Shown piece by piece: positions 1 through 7,162 of a stretch of DNA of 18,933 bases. Every line of letters begins with the position of its first letter. The first letter of the stretch is position 1. The notes below the pieces were generated by a model. It was not told the DNA's origin. It saw only the letters and a program-made list of their open reading frames with translations, and made no database searches. The DNA is taken from NCBI GenBank assembly GCA_964420285.1, contig CAYQTE010000081.1, positions 1-18,933 on the forward strand. Direction: 5' to 3'. Source of the stretch: CAYQTE01 sp964420285. GTDB taxonomy: Bacteria > Planctomycetota > Phycisphaerae > Tepidisphaerales > Tepidisphaeraceae. A program made the position numbers and the translations under genes.

Positions 1-85
1 GAGAGAGAAAACGACGCTGGCGTCCCGGCATCGCCGAAAATCGGCGCGAAAAATCTCAAAACGTGCTCAAAGTGCGAAGGTTGGG

Positions 86-577
86 CTAAGGTCCGCTTTT
101 CGGCGGGATGGCGCCACATTCCGGGCAGCGATCCGGCGTGGCCCGGAGATCGTAGCCGCACACGAGACAAAACCCGTGTCTTCGGCGGTAATCCTGTTCG
201 CGCTGGCGGCGGGCATTTCGGATTTCAATCGCAACCACCGCGGCCGGCACGACGGCCCAGAGCACGCTCCAAAACAACATGAGATAGACGATAACCGGCG
301 CGAATATCGCGAAACCGATCGCAAACCCGATCGTGGCGTACTTCTTCCAGAACGCCGTGATGATGCCCGCCGCCGAGAGGAACAGGGGCAGGCAATACAG
401 GGTCAGGAGAACCACGGTCCCATCGCCGGGGCGCCCAAAAACCCAGGTTTCAAGAATGTCGTTGATGATGCCCAAGACGATGACGGCGCCGAGAACGTAG
501 GCGACAAGGAACGCCATCCAAAAGGCCCACGCCCTTCGCCATTGCTTACCGGCCGTTTCGTCTTCGATGGGCGGCAT
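86..577 (-). CDS. Small multi-pass membrane protein with C-terminal zinc ribbon
   Basis: A 163-residue protein with no assignable enzymatic function. Hydrophobic segments at about residues 17-38, 55-77, 81-100 and 101-118 predict four membrane helices. A basic stretch (NARRQREQDYRRRH) follows, and then a C-terminal four-cysteine knuckle with Cys137, Cys140, Cys151 and Cys154 (CLVCGYDLRATPDRCPECG). This short zinc ribbon is common at the ends of Phycisphaerae/Planctomycetes membrane proteins, and it is the strongest taxonomic hint here. The ribbon should face the cytoplasm after the positively charged stretch. The frame stays open upstream to 637, but the ATG at 577 gives a clean hydrophilic N-terminus followed by helix 1. 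There is no Shine-Dalgarno site. A TAGTAT box lies 11 nt upstream of this ATG. It is divergent from the oxidoreductase operon. Confidence 0.75.
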   Translation of the reverse strand: MPPIEDETAGKQWRRAWAFWMAFLVAYVLGAVIVLGIINDILETWVFGRPGDGTVVLLTLYCLPLFLSAAGIITAFWKKYATIGFAIGFAIFAPVIVYLMLFWSVLWAVVPAAVVAIEIRNARRQREQDYRRRHGFCLVCGYDLRATPDRCPECGAIPPKSGP

Positions 578-670
578 CGATCGACATGATACTATCCGTG
601 CATAGAGAAGACCGCGCTCGCCGATCGAACCCGACAACCGGCGGCCCGGCGCGCCTGTTGCATCGGGTTA

Positions 671-699
671 TTGACACGCCTGCCCGGTTTCTCAAGAAT
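671..699 (+). promoter_or_regulatory. Candidate sigma70-type promoter upstream of the oxidoreductase operon
   Basis: A perfect TTGACA hexamer at 671-676 is followed, after 17 nt, by AAGAAT at 694-699 (4 of 6 matches to TATAAT). It sits 156 bases before the korA-like start, on the same strand and in the divergent intergenic region. The spacing is ideal, but the -10 match is moderate and no transcript data are available. Confidence 0.4.
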
Positions 700-712
700 T
701 GCAGCGGCCGTG

Positions 713-727
713 GCGGGATTATCCCGC
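713..727. promoter_or_regulatory. Inverted repeat, possible operator (GCGGGA-TTA-TCCCGC)
   Basis: Perfect 6-bp arms GCGGGA (713-718) and TCCCGC (722-727) flank TTA. The repeat lies 14 bases after the candidate -10 box, so it would sit at or just past the transcription start of the oxidoreductase operon. It could be a regulator site or an mRNA leader hairpin. No regulator gene is adjacent. Confidence 0.3.
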
Positions 728-775
728 AGACGAGAAACACGTGGGTGCGATCGGGATGCGGATTCCCAAACCCGC

Positions 776-791
776 CATGCCATCGGGCATG
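776..791. promoter_or_regulatory. Second inverted repeat in the operon leader (CATGCC-ATCG-GGCATG)
   Basis: Perfect 6-bp arms at 776-781 and 786-791 enclose a 4-nt loop. It lies between the candidate promoter and the start codon at 855, so it would form a small hairpin in the leader RNA. There is no T-tract after it, so it does not look like an intrinsic terminator. Confidence 0.25.
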
Positions 792-843
792 ACAATTGCA
801 TCCCGCGAACCATAAACGCCAGTGTGATGAGTCCCTGCCGTTT

Positions 844-849
844 GGAGAT
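844..849 (+). promoter_or_regulatory. Shine-Dalgarno site for the alpha subunit gene
   Basis: GGAG at 844-847 lies 7 nt before the ATG at 855 and fixes that start, in preference to earlier codons. Confidence 0.5.
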
Positions 850-854
850 GACAT

Positions 855-2777
855 ATGGATCAGGCAGCACTTCGTGATGAATCGCCTTCGGGACAATCCA
901 GCCCCAGCGAAACCACCCAGGACGATTCGGGCAAGAAACCCGTCGTTCAGGTTCCCAGCGTCACCATCCGCTTTGCCGGCGACAGCGGTGACGGCATGCA
1001 GCTCACCGGAACCCAGTTCTCCGACACCTCCGCACTGGCCGGCAATGACATCAGCACACTGCCGGATTACCCGTCGGAAATCCGCGCCCCGGCCGGCACG
1101 CTGGCGGGCGTCAGCGGCTATCAGATCCAGTTTTCCTCGACCGACATATTCACGCCCGGCGATGAAGTCGACACGCTCATCGCCATGAACCCCGCCGCGC
1201 TGCGTGCCAACCTCAAGGCCGTCCGCTCCGGCGGCATGGTCATCGTCAATGAAGATGCTTTCACCCCCGCCGATCTCAAAAAGGCCGGCTACGAAACCAA
1301 TCCCATCGACGGCGAATCCATCCCCGGCTATCGCCTCGTCAAGGTGCCTATCGACCGCCTCACGGCCGAGACGCTTAAGAACTCCGGACTCCCCACCAAG
1401 CAGATCGATCGCTGCAAGAATTTCTTCACGCTCGGGCTGCTCTGCTGGCTCTACGACCGGCCGCTGGAACATACCCTCAATTACATCAACGCCAAGTTCG
1501 CCAAGAAGACACCACTGGTCGCCAAGGCCAACAGCGATGTGCTCAAGGCCGGTTACGATTACGGCGACAACGCCGAACTGTTCCCCGTGCAGTATGTCGT
1601 CGAAAAGGCCAAGCTCCCGCCGGGACGTTATCGCAAACTGACCGGCAATGAAGCCGTCGCACTGGGTTTGGTGACGGCCGCTCGTCTGGCGGGGAAGGAC
1701 CTGTTTTACGGCAGCTACCCGATCACACCGGCCACGGACATCCTGCACAGCCTGGCGGAATTGAAGCATGCAGGCGTGGTCACGTTTCAGGCCGAGGATG
1801 AAATCGCGGCCATCGGTTCGGCGATTGGCGCCAGCTTCGGCGGCGCCATCGCCGCGACCGGCACCAGCGGCCCGGGCGTCGCCCTCAAGAGCGAAGCGAT
1901 CGGACTGGCGGTCATGACCGAATTGCCCCTGGTCATCGTCAATGTCCAGCGCGGCGGGCCGAGCACCGGCCTGCCCACCAAAACCGAACAGGCCGATCTG
2001 TTGCAGGCGGTTCTCGGCCGTAACGGCGAATGCCCGGTTCCGGTCATCGCGGCGACCAGCCCGTCGGATTGTTTCAACGCCGCCGTCGAGGCCGCCACCA
2101 TCGCCGTCCGCTATATGACGCCGGTCATGCTGCTGACCGACGGCTACATCGCCAACAGCGCCGAGCCGTGGCTGATTCCCGACGCCAAGTCCATGGCGAA
2201 GCTCGAAATCGAACATCCCACCAAGACCGACGATGCCGCCGGTTTTCAGCCCTATCGCCGCAACGAAGTCGGCGCTCGCCCCTGGGCCATACCCGGCACG
2301 CCGGGCCTGGAACATCGCATTGGCGGCCTGGAAAAACTCGACGGCGCTGGCACGGTCAGCCACGATCCGGCCAACCACGAGAAAATGGTCAAGCTCCGCG
2401 CCGCCAAGGTCGCCGGCATCCGGCCGGCCGGCGCGGCGTTCTCTTGGACCGGCCCCGAACGCGGGGACGTGCTGATCGTCGGCTGGGGCGGCACGCACGG
2501 CGCGATCAAGGCCGCCACGCTCGAACTCCGCAAACAGGGTGCAGCCGTTTCCGCCTGCCAGATCCGCTATCTCAATCCCTTCCCGCAACAACTGGGCGAA
2601 TTGCTCTCCCGCTTCAAGACCATCCTCGTGCCGGAATTGAATCTCGGCCAGCTCGCCCTCCTGCTCCGTGCCCAATACAGAATCGAAACGGTCTCCCTCT
2701 CCAAGGTCCGCGGCCAGCCGTTTACCGTCGGTGAAATCACCGCCGGCGCCAAGAAACTCCTGCCCCCATCGCACTAA
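855..2777 (+). CDS. korA: 2-oxoacid:ferredoxin oxidoreductase, fused gamma-alpha subunit (probably 2-oxoglutarate, KorA)
   Basis: A 640-residue subunit of the thiamine-diphosphate enzyme that interconverts a 2-oxoacid plus CoA with acyl-CoA, CO2 and reduced ferredoxin in the cytoplasm. Residues about 35-250 form the gamma-type domain, seen in IRFAGDSGDGMQLTG, the PDYPSEIRAPAGT stretch and the GYQIQFSS strand. Residues about 262-470 form the alpha (pyrimidine-binding) domain, with GNEAVALGLV, the YPITPAT motif near 289, FQAEDEIAAIG, GTSGPG at 336-341 and VQRGGPSTGLPTKTEQ. The remainder is the C-terminal alpha domain. A gamma-alpha fusion of about 600 residues is typical of KorA-type enzymes. 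The first 30 or so residues are a Ser/Asp-rich extension. A Shine-Dalgarno GGAG lies 7 nt upstream. The beta subunit follows 34 bases later, as an operon. Substrate (2-oxoglutarate versus another oxoacid) is inferred from family resemblance only. Confidence 0.93.
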   Translation: MDQAALRDESPSGQSSPSETTQDDSGKKPVVQVPSVTIRFAGDSGDGMQLTGTQFSDTSALAGNDISTLPDYPSEIRAPAGTLAGVSGYQIQFSSTDIFTPGDEVDTLIAMNPAALRANLKAVRSGGMVIVNEDAFTPADLKKAGYETNPIDGESIPGYRLVKVPIDRLTAETLKNSGLPTKQIDRCKNFFTLGLLCWLYDRPLEHTLNYINAKFAKKTPLVAKANSDVLKAGYDYGDNAELFPVQYVVEKAKLPPGRYRKLTGNEAVALGLVTAARLAGKDLFYGSYPITPATDILHSLAELKHAGVVTFQAEDEIAAIGSAIGASFGGAIAATGTSGPGVALKSEAIGLAVMTELPLVIVNVQRGGPSTGLPTKTEQADLLQAVLGRNGECPVPVIAATSPSDCFNAAVEAATIAVRYMTPVMLLTDGYIANSAEPWLIPDAKSMAKLEIEHPTKTDDAAGFQPYRRNEVGARPWAIPGTPGLEHRIGGLEKLDGAGTVSHDPANHEKMVKLRAAKVAGIRPAGAAFSWTGPERGDVLIVGWGGTHGAIKAATLELRKQGAAVSACQIRYLNPFPQQLGELLSRFKTILVPELNLGQLALLLRAQYRIETVSLSKVRGQPFTVGEITAGAKKLLPPSH

Positions 2778-2811
2778 TCACCATCCACTAACAACCGTAC
2801 CGGTCAAAGCT

Positions 2812-3855
<1,044 letters not shown>

Positions 3856-3867
3856 GCGCCCGTCTTT

Positions 3868-4130
3868 CACCATCCCAGTCCTTCCCCTTGCCGCAGGAGC
3901 GGTAGCAAGCGCCGAAGCCCGGCATTTCGTCCACGCGCCACACCTTCCGCTGCCAGTTGGCGAAGGAGGAAGAATCGCGGTAAAAGACACTCGTGTTGAC
4001 GAGAGCCGTGCCGTACATCTGGCGACGTAATCTGAGCGCTCATGCCCGAGAGGCGCTGGTAAATTCCGCAGATTTCGGCCAGCGAAAGGCAGCTCCACCA
4101 GCAGGATTCCGCTCTGGCAAAGTGCGAGGC
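3868..4130 (-). pseudogene. Possible decayed gene fragment with a frameshift
   Basis: The minus strand between the oxidoreductase operon and the accessory block reads like a protein in two abutting frames. One frame (about 4015-4110) gives AEICGIYQRLSGMSAQITSP. The other (4018 downward) gives MYGTALVNTSVFY, then FANWQRKVWRVDEMPGFG and a Cys-containing GACYRSCGKGKDWDG. Both parts have mostly G/C third positions and protein-like composition, unlike typical antisense noise. The two frames meet near 4015-4020, so a single-base shift would join them. Neither has a convincing start, and the second runs on into the end of korB. I do not recognise the family. The limits are approximate. It may equally be a chance open frame. 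Confidence 0.25.
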
Positions 4131-4136
4131 CAAGAC

Positions 4137-4751
4137 ATGCTCACGTTCATCGTGGATCTTATTAAAGCGCACACAGACCGTCTTATTGATGGGATTTTCG
4201 CGATCATTGGCGGCCTCATAGGCATTGTGGGTTCTCTAGCACTCTACTGGCTCCAGCGGCGCGGCAGAATTAGATTTCGCCCGCAAGAGATCATCTGGAA
4301 GTACTCGGGAGCTGGCACCCCCGACAACGACCACAGTTTCTCAGCAATCCGGCCGTCCGACGCAAGCGAAAGGTCGATTGTGCTCGAAATAGATCTCAGG
4401 ATCTCGAACGAATTCGGTTATGCGAAGAGTGTCTACTTATCGGGGGTCTCGCTCCATCGACACAGGTTCTTCATCGGACGGCGCGCACCACTACTTGCGC
4501 ATCGAACGCTGAAGCACGCGTACTGGACCGACAATCAGGTCAGCTTCGCGCACGAGGAGCTGACACTACAACCAAGCGGCTTCACTCGCATCAGAGTGTT
4601 CGCTGACCTTGCCCCCCCTATGCACAGGGCGGCGGGCGATGCGCCGTTCACCCAATGGCGATTCGCTCGAGTCGAATTCGTGACCAGCCCGAACCACCGC
4701 GCGGTTTGGTGGCACCGATTCCCGAAGGACGAGTTGCCTGTCGCGCAGTAG
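4137..4751 (+). CDS. Hypothetical single-span membrane-anchored protein
   Basis: A 204-residue protein of unknown function. After a short N-terminus, residues about 18-39 (IDGIFAIIGGLIGIVGSLALYW) form one membrane helix. A basic LQRRGRIRFRPQ follows, placing the remaining 165 residues in the cytoplasm by the positive-inside rule. That soluble part alternates short strand-like segments (SIVLEIDLRISNEF, SVYLSGVSLHRHRFF, LTLQPSGFTRIRVF) and looks beta-rich. The frame is open from 3993, but the ATG at 4137 is preceded by GAGG at 4125-4128 (8-nt spacing) and puts the helix near the N-terminus. It is the first gene of the lower-GC accessory block. No catalytic motif is evident, so a sensor or anchoring role is only a guess. 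Confidence 0.6.
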   Translation: MLTFIVDLIKAHTDRLIDGIFAIIGGLIGIVGSLALYWLQRRGRIRFRPQEIIWKYSGAGTPDNDHSFSAIRPSDASERSIVLEIDLRISNEFGYAKSVYLSGVSLHRHRFFIGRRAPLLAHRTLKHAYWTDNQVSFAHEELTLQPSGFTRIRVFADLAPPMHRAAGDAPFTQWRFARVEFVTSPNHRAVWWHRFPKDELPVAQ

Positions 4752-4875
4752 CTTCGAGACCCCGTCACCGTCCTGCCGGACTCGCGTCTGCATCGGGGCG
4801 GCTGGCCCCTCTGAGCGCCAACTGCGGGCCCAATTCGTCCTCCGCCAACTCCTTCGCGCGCGTGTCGGCCTGAAG

Positions 4876-4881
4876 TACAAT
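4876..4881 (+). promoter_or_regulatory. Candidate -10 box (TACAAT) for the KTSC-like gene
   Basis: TACAAT matches the -10 consensus at 5 of 6 positions. It sits 25 nt before a GTG codon at 4907 that has its own GAGG at 4898-4901. This order (box, transcript start, ribosome site, GTG) argues for the GTG start. The TACAAT overlaps the upstream ATG at 4880, which would then not be transcribed. The -35 region is poor. Confidence 0.35.
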
Positions 4882-4906
4882 GCGATCGTGCAATCGCGAG
4901 GCGATC

Positions 4907-5134
4907 GTGACAAGAGATGCAAACCTCAGCCGCAACTCGGGCGTGGCAGGGTACGAAATTGCCGGGCTCTCGATCCAGGCAGCTTTCAAGGACGGAACCC
5001 TGTACGTTTACGACCATCAAAGGCCAGGCGCAGCACGGGTCGAGACGATGAAGTCGCTTGCCGATGCCGGTTTGGGCCTGAATACGTTTATCAACCAATT
5101 CGTCAATGATGATTATGCAAAAAGACTGCGGTAG
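4907..5134 (+). CDS. Small KTSC-like domain protein
   Basis: A 75-residue protein (84 residues if the ATG at 4880 is used). The core AGYEIAGLSIQAAFKDGTLYVY, then the segment ending AGLGLNTFINQFVNDDYAKRL, matches the pattern of KTSC domains: a short beta-strand pair with an F-x-(D/N)-G-x-x-Y-x-Y turn, a helix, and a C-terminal N-x-x-I-x-x-x-Y-like stretch. KTSC domains are small and occur alone or next to nucleic-acid-processing proteins. Their biochemical role is not established. The classical Lys-Thr-Ser-Cys signature is not seen here, so this is a divergent relative. The GTG start is chosen because of GAGG five bases upstream and the candidate promoter. The nuclease-like gene begins 38 bases downstream on the same strand, suggesting co-transcription. 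Confidence 0.55.
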   Translation: MTRDANLSRNSGVAGYEIAGLSIQAAFKDGTLYVYDHQRPGAARVETMKSLADAGLGLNTFINQFVNDDYAKRLR

Positions 5135-5172
5135 GCCTTCAATCGCCACGCCGACCGCACCAGGGCAAAGCA

Positions 5173-6309
5173 ATGAACAATCCGGACCATGCAGATTTTC
5201 TGGAAGCGCCCAACCCACCCCGTTTGGTCCCGCCATTGAAGTCGTATTATTCGACCGCGCGCAGTATGAACCCTGCACAACGCGCGTTTTTTGAAATTGT
5301 CGCCACGGAACTCGACAACAAACGATACGTCGATGTCCAAGGAAATTTCGGCTATTTGCTGGCTTACGTTTTTGGACTTCTTCAGAAATGGAACCACGAG
5401 GGATACGAGTGGATATACGACCGTCTTCTTGAGTTATCCGAAGCATATCACAATGAGGAGAAATTCGCATGGTGCTGCAGATGGTGGAGCCATGATTGTT
5501 TGCTGGGTCGTGAGTTGTATGAGGACTTCCTTACCCTGTCGGAGCCCGTCGATCCGTTTTCCACGGACACCCACCGGAGCAACTTACGTTGCAACGTATA
5601 TTACCTGCTTGGCCGCCCGCCAACCGCCGTGGATCTGTCTAAGATGGCGGGTTTCCAGGCAACGAGCTACAGCAAGGCGCACGCTGCCGAATTCAAGGAT
5701 CTCCTGGCTGGCGCGTTGGACGAGGACGCCACCACTAATGGTCAATGGCTCGACAGGCTACTCCAAGCGCAGGGAACGCCGCTCACCTATGACCGTAGGC
5801 TGTTCGACGGCGCGCCCATCGGAAAGCCCAAGCTTGGCTTCAAATATTATTGTTTCTACTCGGCGTTGGACCCTCTGGAACAGATTCGGATGATCGCACG
5901 GCAAGCCGAGAACCGTCTGCGCGATGCTCATTCAGTGCCACGGGTTGGGGAAGGCTGGCTGGCCGAAACCGCGCTTTTCAAGGCAGTCCGGGACGCATTT
6001 CCGGAGACGGGTGTCCTGCAGCACGGAATGCCAAGTTGGCTGGGCAGGCAGCACCTAGACATATGGATTCCCCGCTGGAAGATCGCGGTCGAATACCACG
6101 GCGCACAACATTTTGAGCCGGTGCCGATTTTCGGCGGCGAGGCTGGACACGAAGCCACGAAGCATCGCGATATGAAGAAGAAGCGGCTGTGCGACGAGAA
6201 CCGCATCAGTCTGATCATCGCCACCGAGAATATGACGCACGAGGCGATCATCCAGGAAATCCGCAGACTGAGACCACCCGGCATTGCGAAGAACGAGTCG
6301 GGCGAATGA
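5173..6309 (+). CDS. TerB_N-like / PD-(D/E)XK nuclease-like fusion protein
   Basis: A 378-residue soluble protein. Residues about 24-125 (SYYSTARSMNPAQRAFF, then a GYLLAYVFGLL helix, then a Trp/Cys-rich CCRWWSHDCLLG) resemble TerB_N-type domains, in which a Ser/Tyr-rich start is followed by P-x-Q-R-x-x-(F/Y) and G-Y-x-x-x-Y-x-x-G. Residues about 258-352 look like a restriction-endonuclease fold: Glu265 in a helix (WLAETALF), Asp296 in LDIWIP, then IAVEYHGAQHF with Glu307, His309 and Gln312. After this come GGEAGHEATKHRDMKKKRLCDEN and a final strand, SLIIA. This (E)...D...ExHGxQH layout with a charged helix after it is shared with many DNA-cutting enzymes, so DNA or RNA cleavage is inferred. 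The ATG at 5173 follows a weak AGGG-type site. GC content is visibly below that of the flanking genes. It could belong to a defence or Ter-type stress system. Confidence 0.65.
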   Translation: MNNPDHADFLEAPNPPRLVPPLKSYYSTARSMNPAQRAFFEIVATELDNKRYVDVQGNFGYLLAYVFGLLQKWNHEGYEWIYDRLLELSEAYHNEEKFAWCCRWWSHDCLLGRELYEDFLTLSEPVDPFSTDTHRSNLRCNVYYLLGRPPTAVDLSKMAGFQATSYSKAHAAEFKDLLAGALDEDATTNGQWLDRLLQAQGTPLTYDRRLFDGAPIGKPKLGFKYYCFYSALDPLEQIRMIARQAENRLRDAHSVPRVGEGWLAETALFKAVRDAFPETGVLQHGMPSWLGRQHLDIWIPRWKIAVEYHGAQHFEPVPIFGGEAGHEATKHRDMKKKRLCDENRISLIIATENMTHEAIIQEIRRLRPPGIAKNESGE

Positions 6310-6460
6310 CTAACAATACGCAGGCGCCTCGGCGGACCTGCACCTACGGCGACAGCGATGGCAGACGAGAGCCAATCGCTGGTTCCCAAATATCGGAACT
6401 AGGAACTGCGAATTGCGGGCGGCCCTTGTGCGGTCGGGGAGTTTGGAGGAACATGTTCGT

Positions 6461-7117
6461 ATGGCCGACATCACAAAACGACGATTGTTGGACCTTCTCG
6501 ACAGCTTGATCGCCGAAGCCAGAGCGGTTGCCGCCACGCGATTCGAGCCTCACCCGCCTTCCATTGCTGCCTATGTCGATCTGCAATCATTCGCCCGATG
6601 GCGGGCGGGTTGCGTAGGCCTAATGCGAATCCTTGGCAGACATGCCGCTCCTTGGCAAGACGTGTTTACCGAGGCCGAGAACACGCTCGGTCGCGCCACC
6701 GAAATGCTTGGCACTTTGGAGGGCATCAAGGCGGCGGTTGAGAACGACCTGCTTGTTACGGTCGAGGAACTGGTTTTTGCGGAAGCGTTCGCTGACCTCC
6801 TTGAGCAAGCCGAATACCTCTCGGACAGCGCGTATTTCCTTGCCGCGGGGGTCCTCGCCCGGGCGGTTCTCGAAGAGCACCTTCGCAAGTTGTGTGACGG
6901 TGCCGCCTGTCCGCCAACAACGCCCAAGCCCACGATCCATCATTACCGCGAGGAGCTGCAGAAGGCCGGTCACCTGAACAAGATCGAAGTCGCCGAGGTG
7001 GAGGCAATGGCGGCAAAAGGAAACGCGGCGGCGCACAACACCGGCGCCCTCACGGCCCCAGACGCCGCAGCGCTGATCCGTGGTGTGCGGGAATTCCTCT
7101 CGACGCATCCATTGTGA
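6461..7117 (+). CDS. DUF4145 / HEPN-like protein
   Basis: A 218-residue, mostly helical soluble protein. The C-terminal part (about 105-215) reads AFADLLEQAEYL, AYFLAAGVLARAVLEEHLRKL, an IHHYREELQKAG helix and then AAKGNAAAH. This resembles DUF4145-type domains, whose final helix carries a (R/K)-x-G-N-x-x-x-H motif related to the R-x4-6-H site of HEPN ribonucleases; here the motif residues are Lys186, Asn188 and His192. DUF4145 modules often sit in restriction or abortive-infection genes, so a role beside the nuclease-like protein is plausible but unproven. The frame is open to 6413. I chose the ATG at 6461 because GGAGG lies at 6445-6449 (a slightly long 11-nt spacing) and the upstream residues look non-coding. 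A 151-base spacer separates it from the nuclease-like gene. Confidence 0.65.
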   Translation: MADITKRRLLDLLDSLIAEARAVAATRFEPHPPSIAAYVDLQSFARWRAGCVGLMRILGRHAAPWQDVFTEAENTLGRATEMLGTLEGIKAAVENDLLVTVEELVFAEAFADLLEQAEYLSDSAYFLAAGVLARAVLEEHLRKLCDGAACPPTTPKPTIHHYREELQKAGHLNKIEVAEVEAMAAKGNAAAHNTGALTAPDAAALIRGVREFLSTHPL

Positions 7118-7162
7118 GCTTCGGCGAGAGAAGCCAACCGAGCGCAAATGCCAAGGCGATTC

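Noticed and set aside
32..46. Hairpin CGCCGA-AAA-TCGGCG downstream of the first gene as a terminator
   Set aside because: On the gene's strand it is not followed by a T-tract, and it lies about 40 bases past the stop. A terminator role is possible but not supported.
546..2774. A 742-codon open frame on the minus strand opposite the korA-like gene
   Set aside because: It is exactly antisense to a well-recognised enzyme. Its composition (Gly/Asp/Ala/Arg-rich, no family motifs) is what high-GC codon use produces in the opposite frame.
7118..7134. Inverted repeat GCTTC-N7-GAAGC just after the HEPN-like gene as a terminator
   Set aside because: The arms are only 5 bp and no run of T follows.
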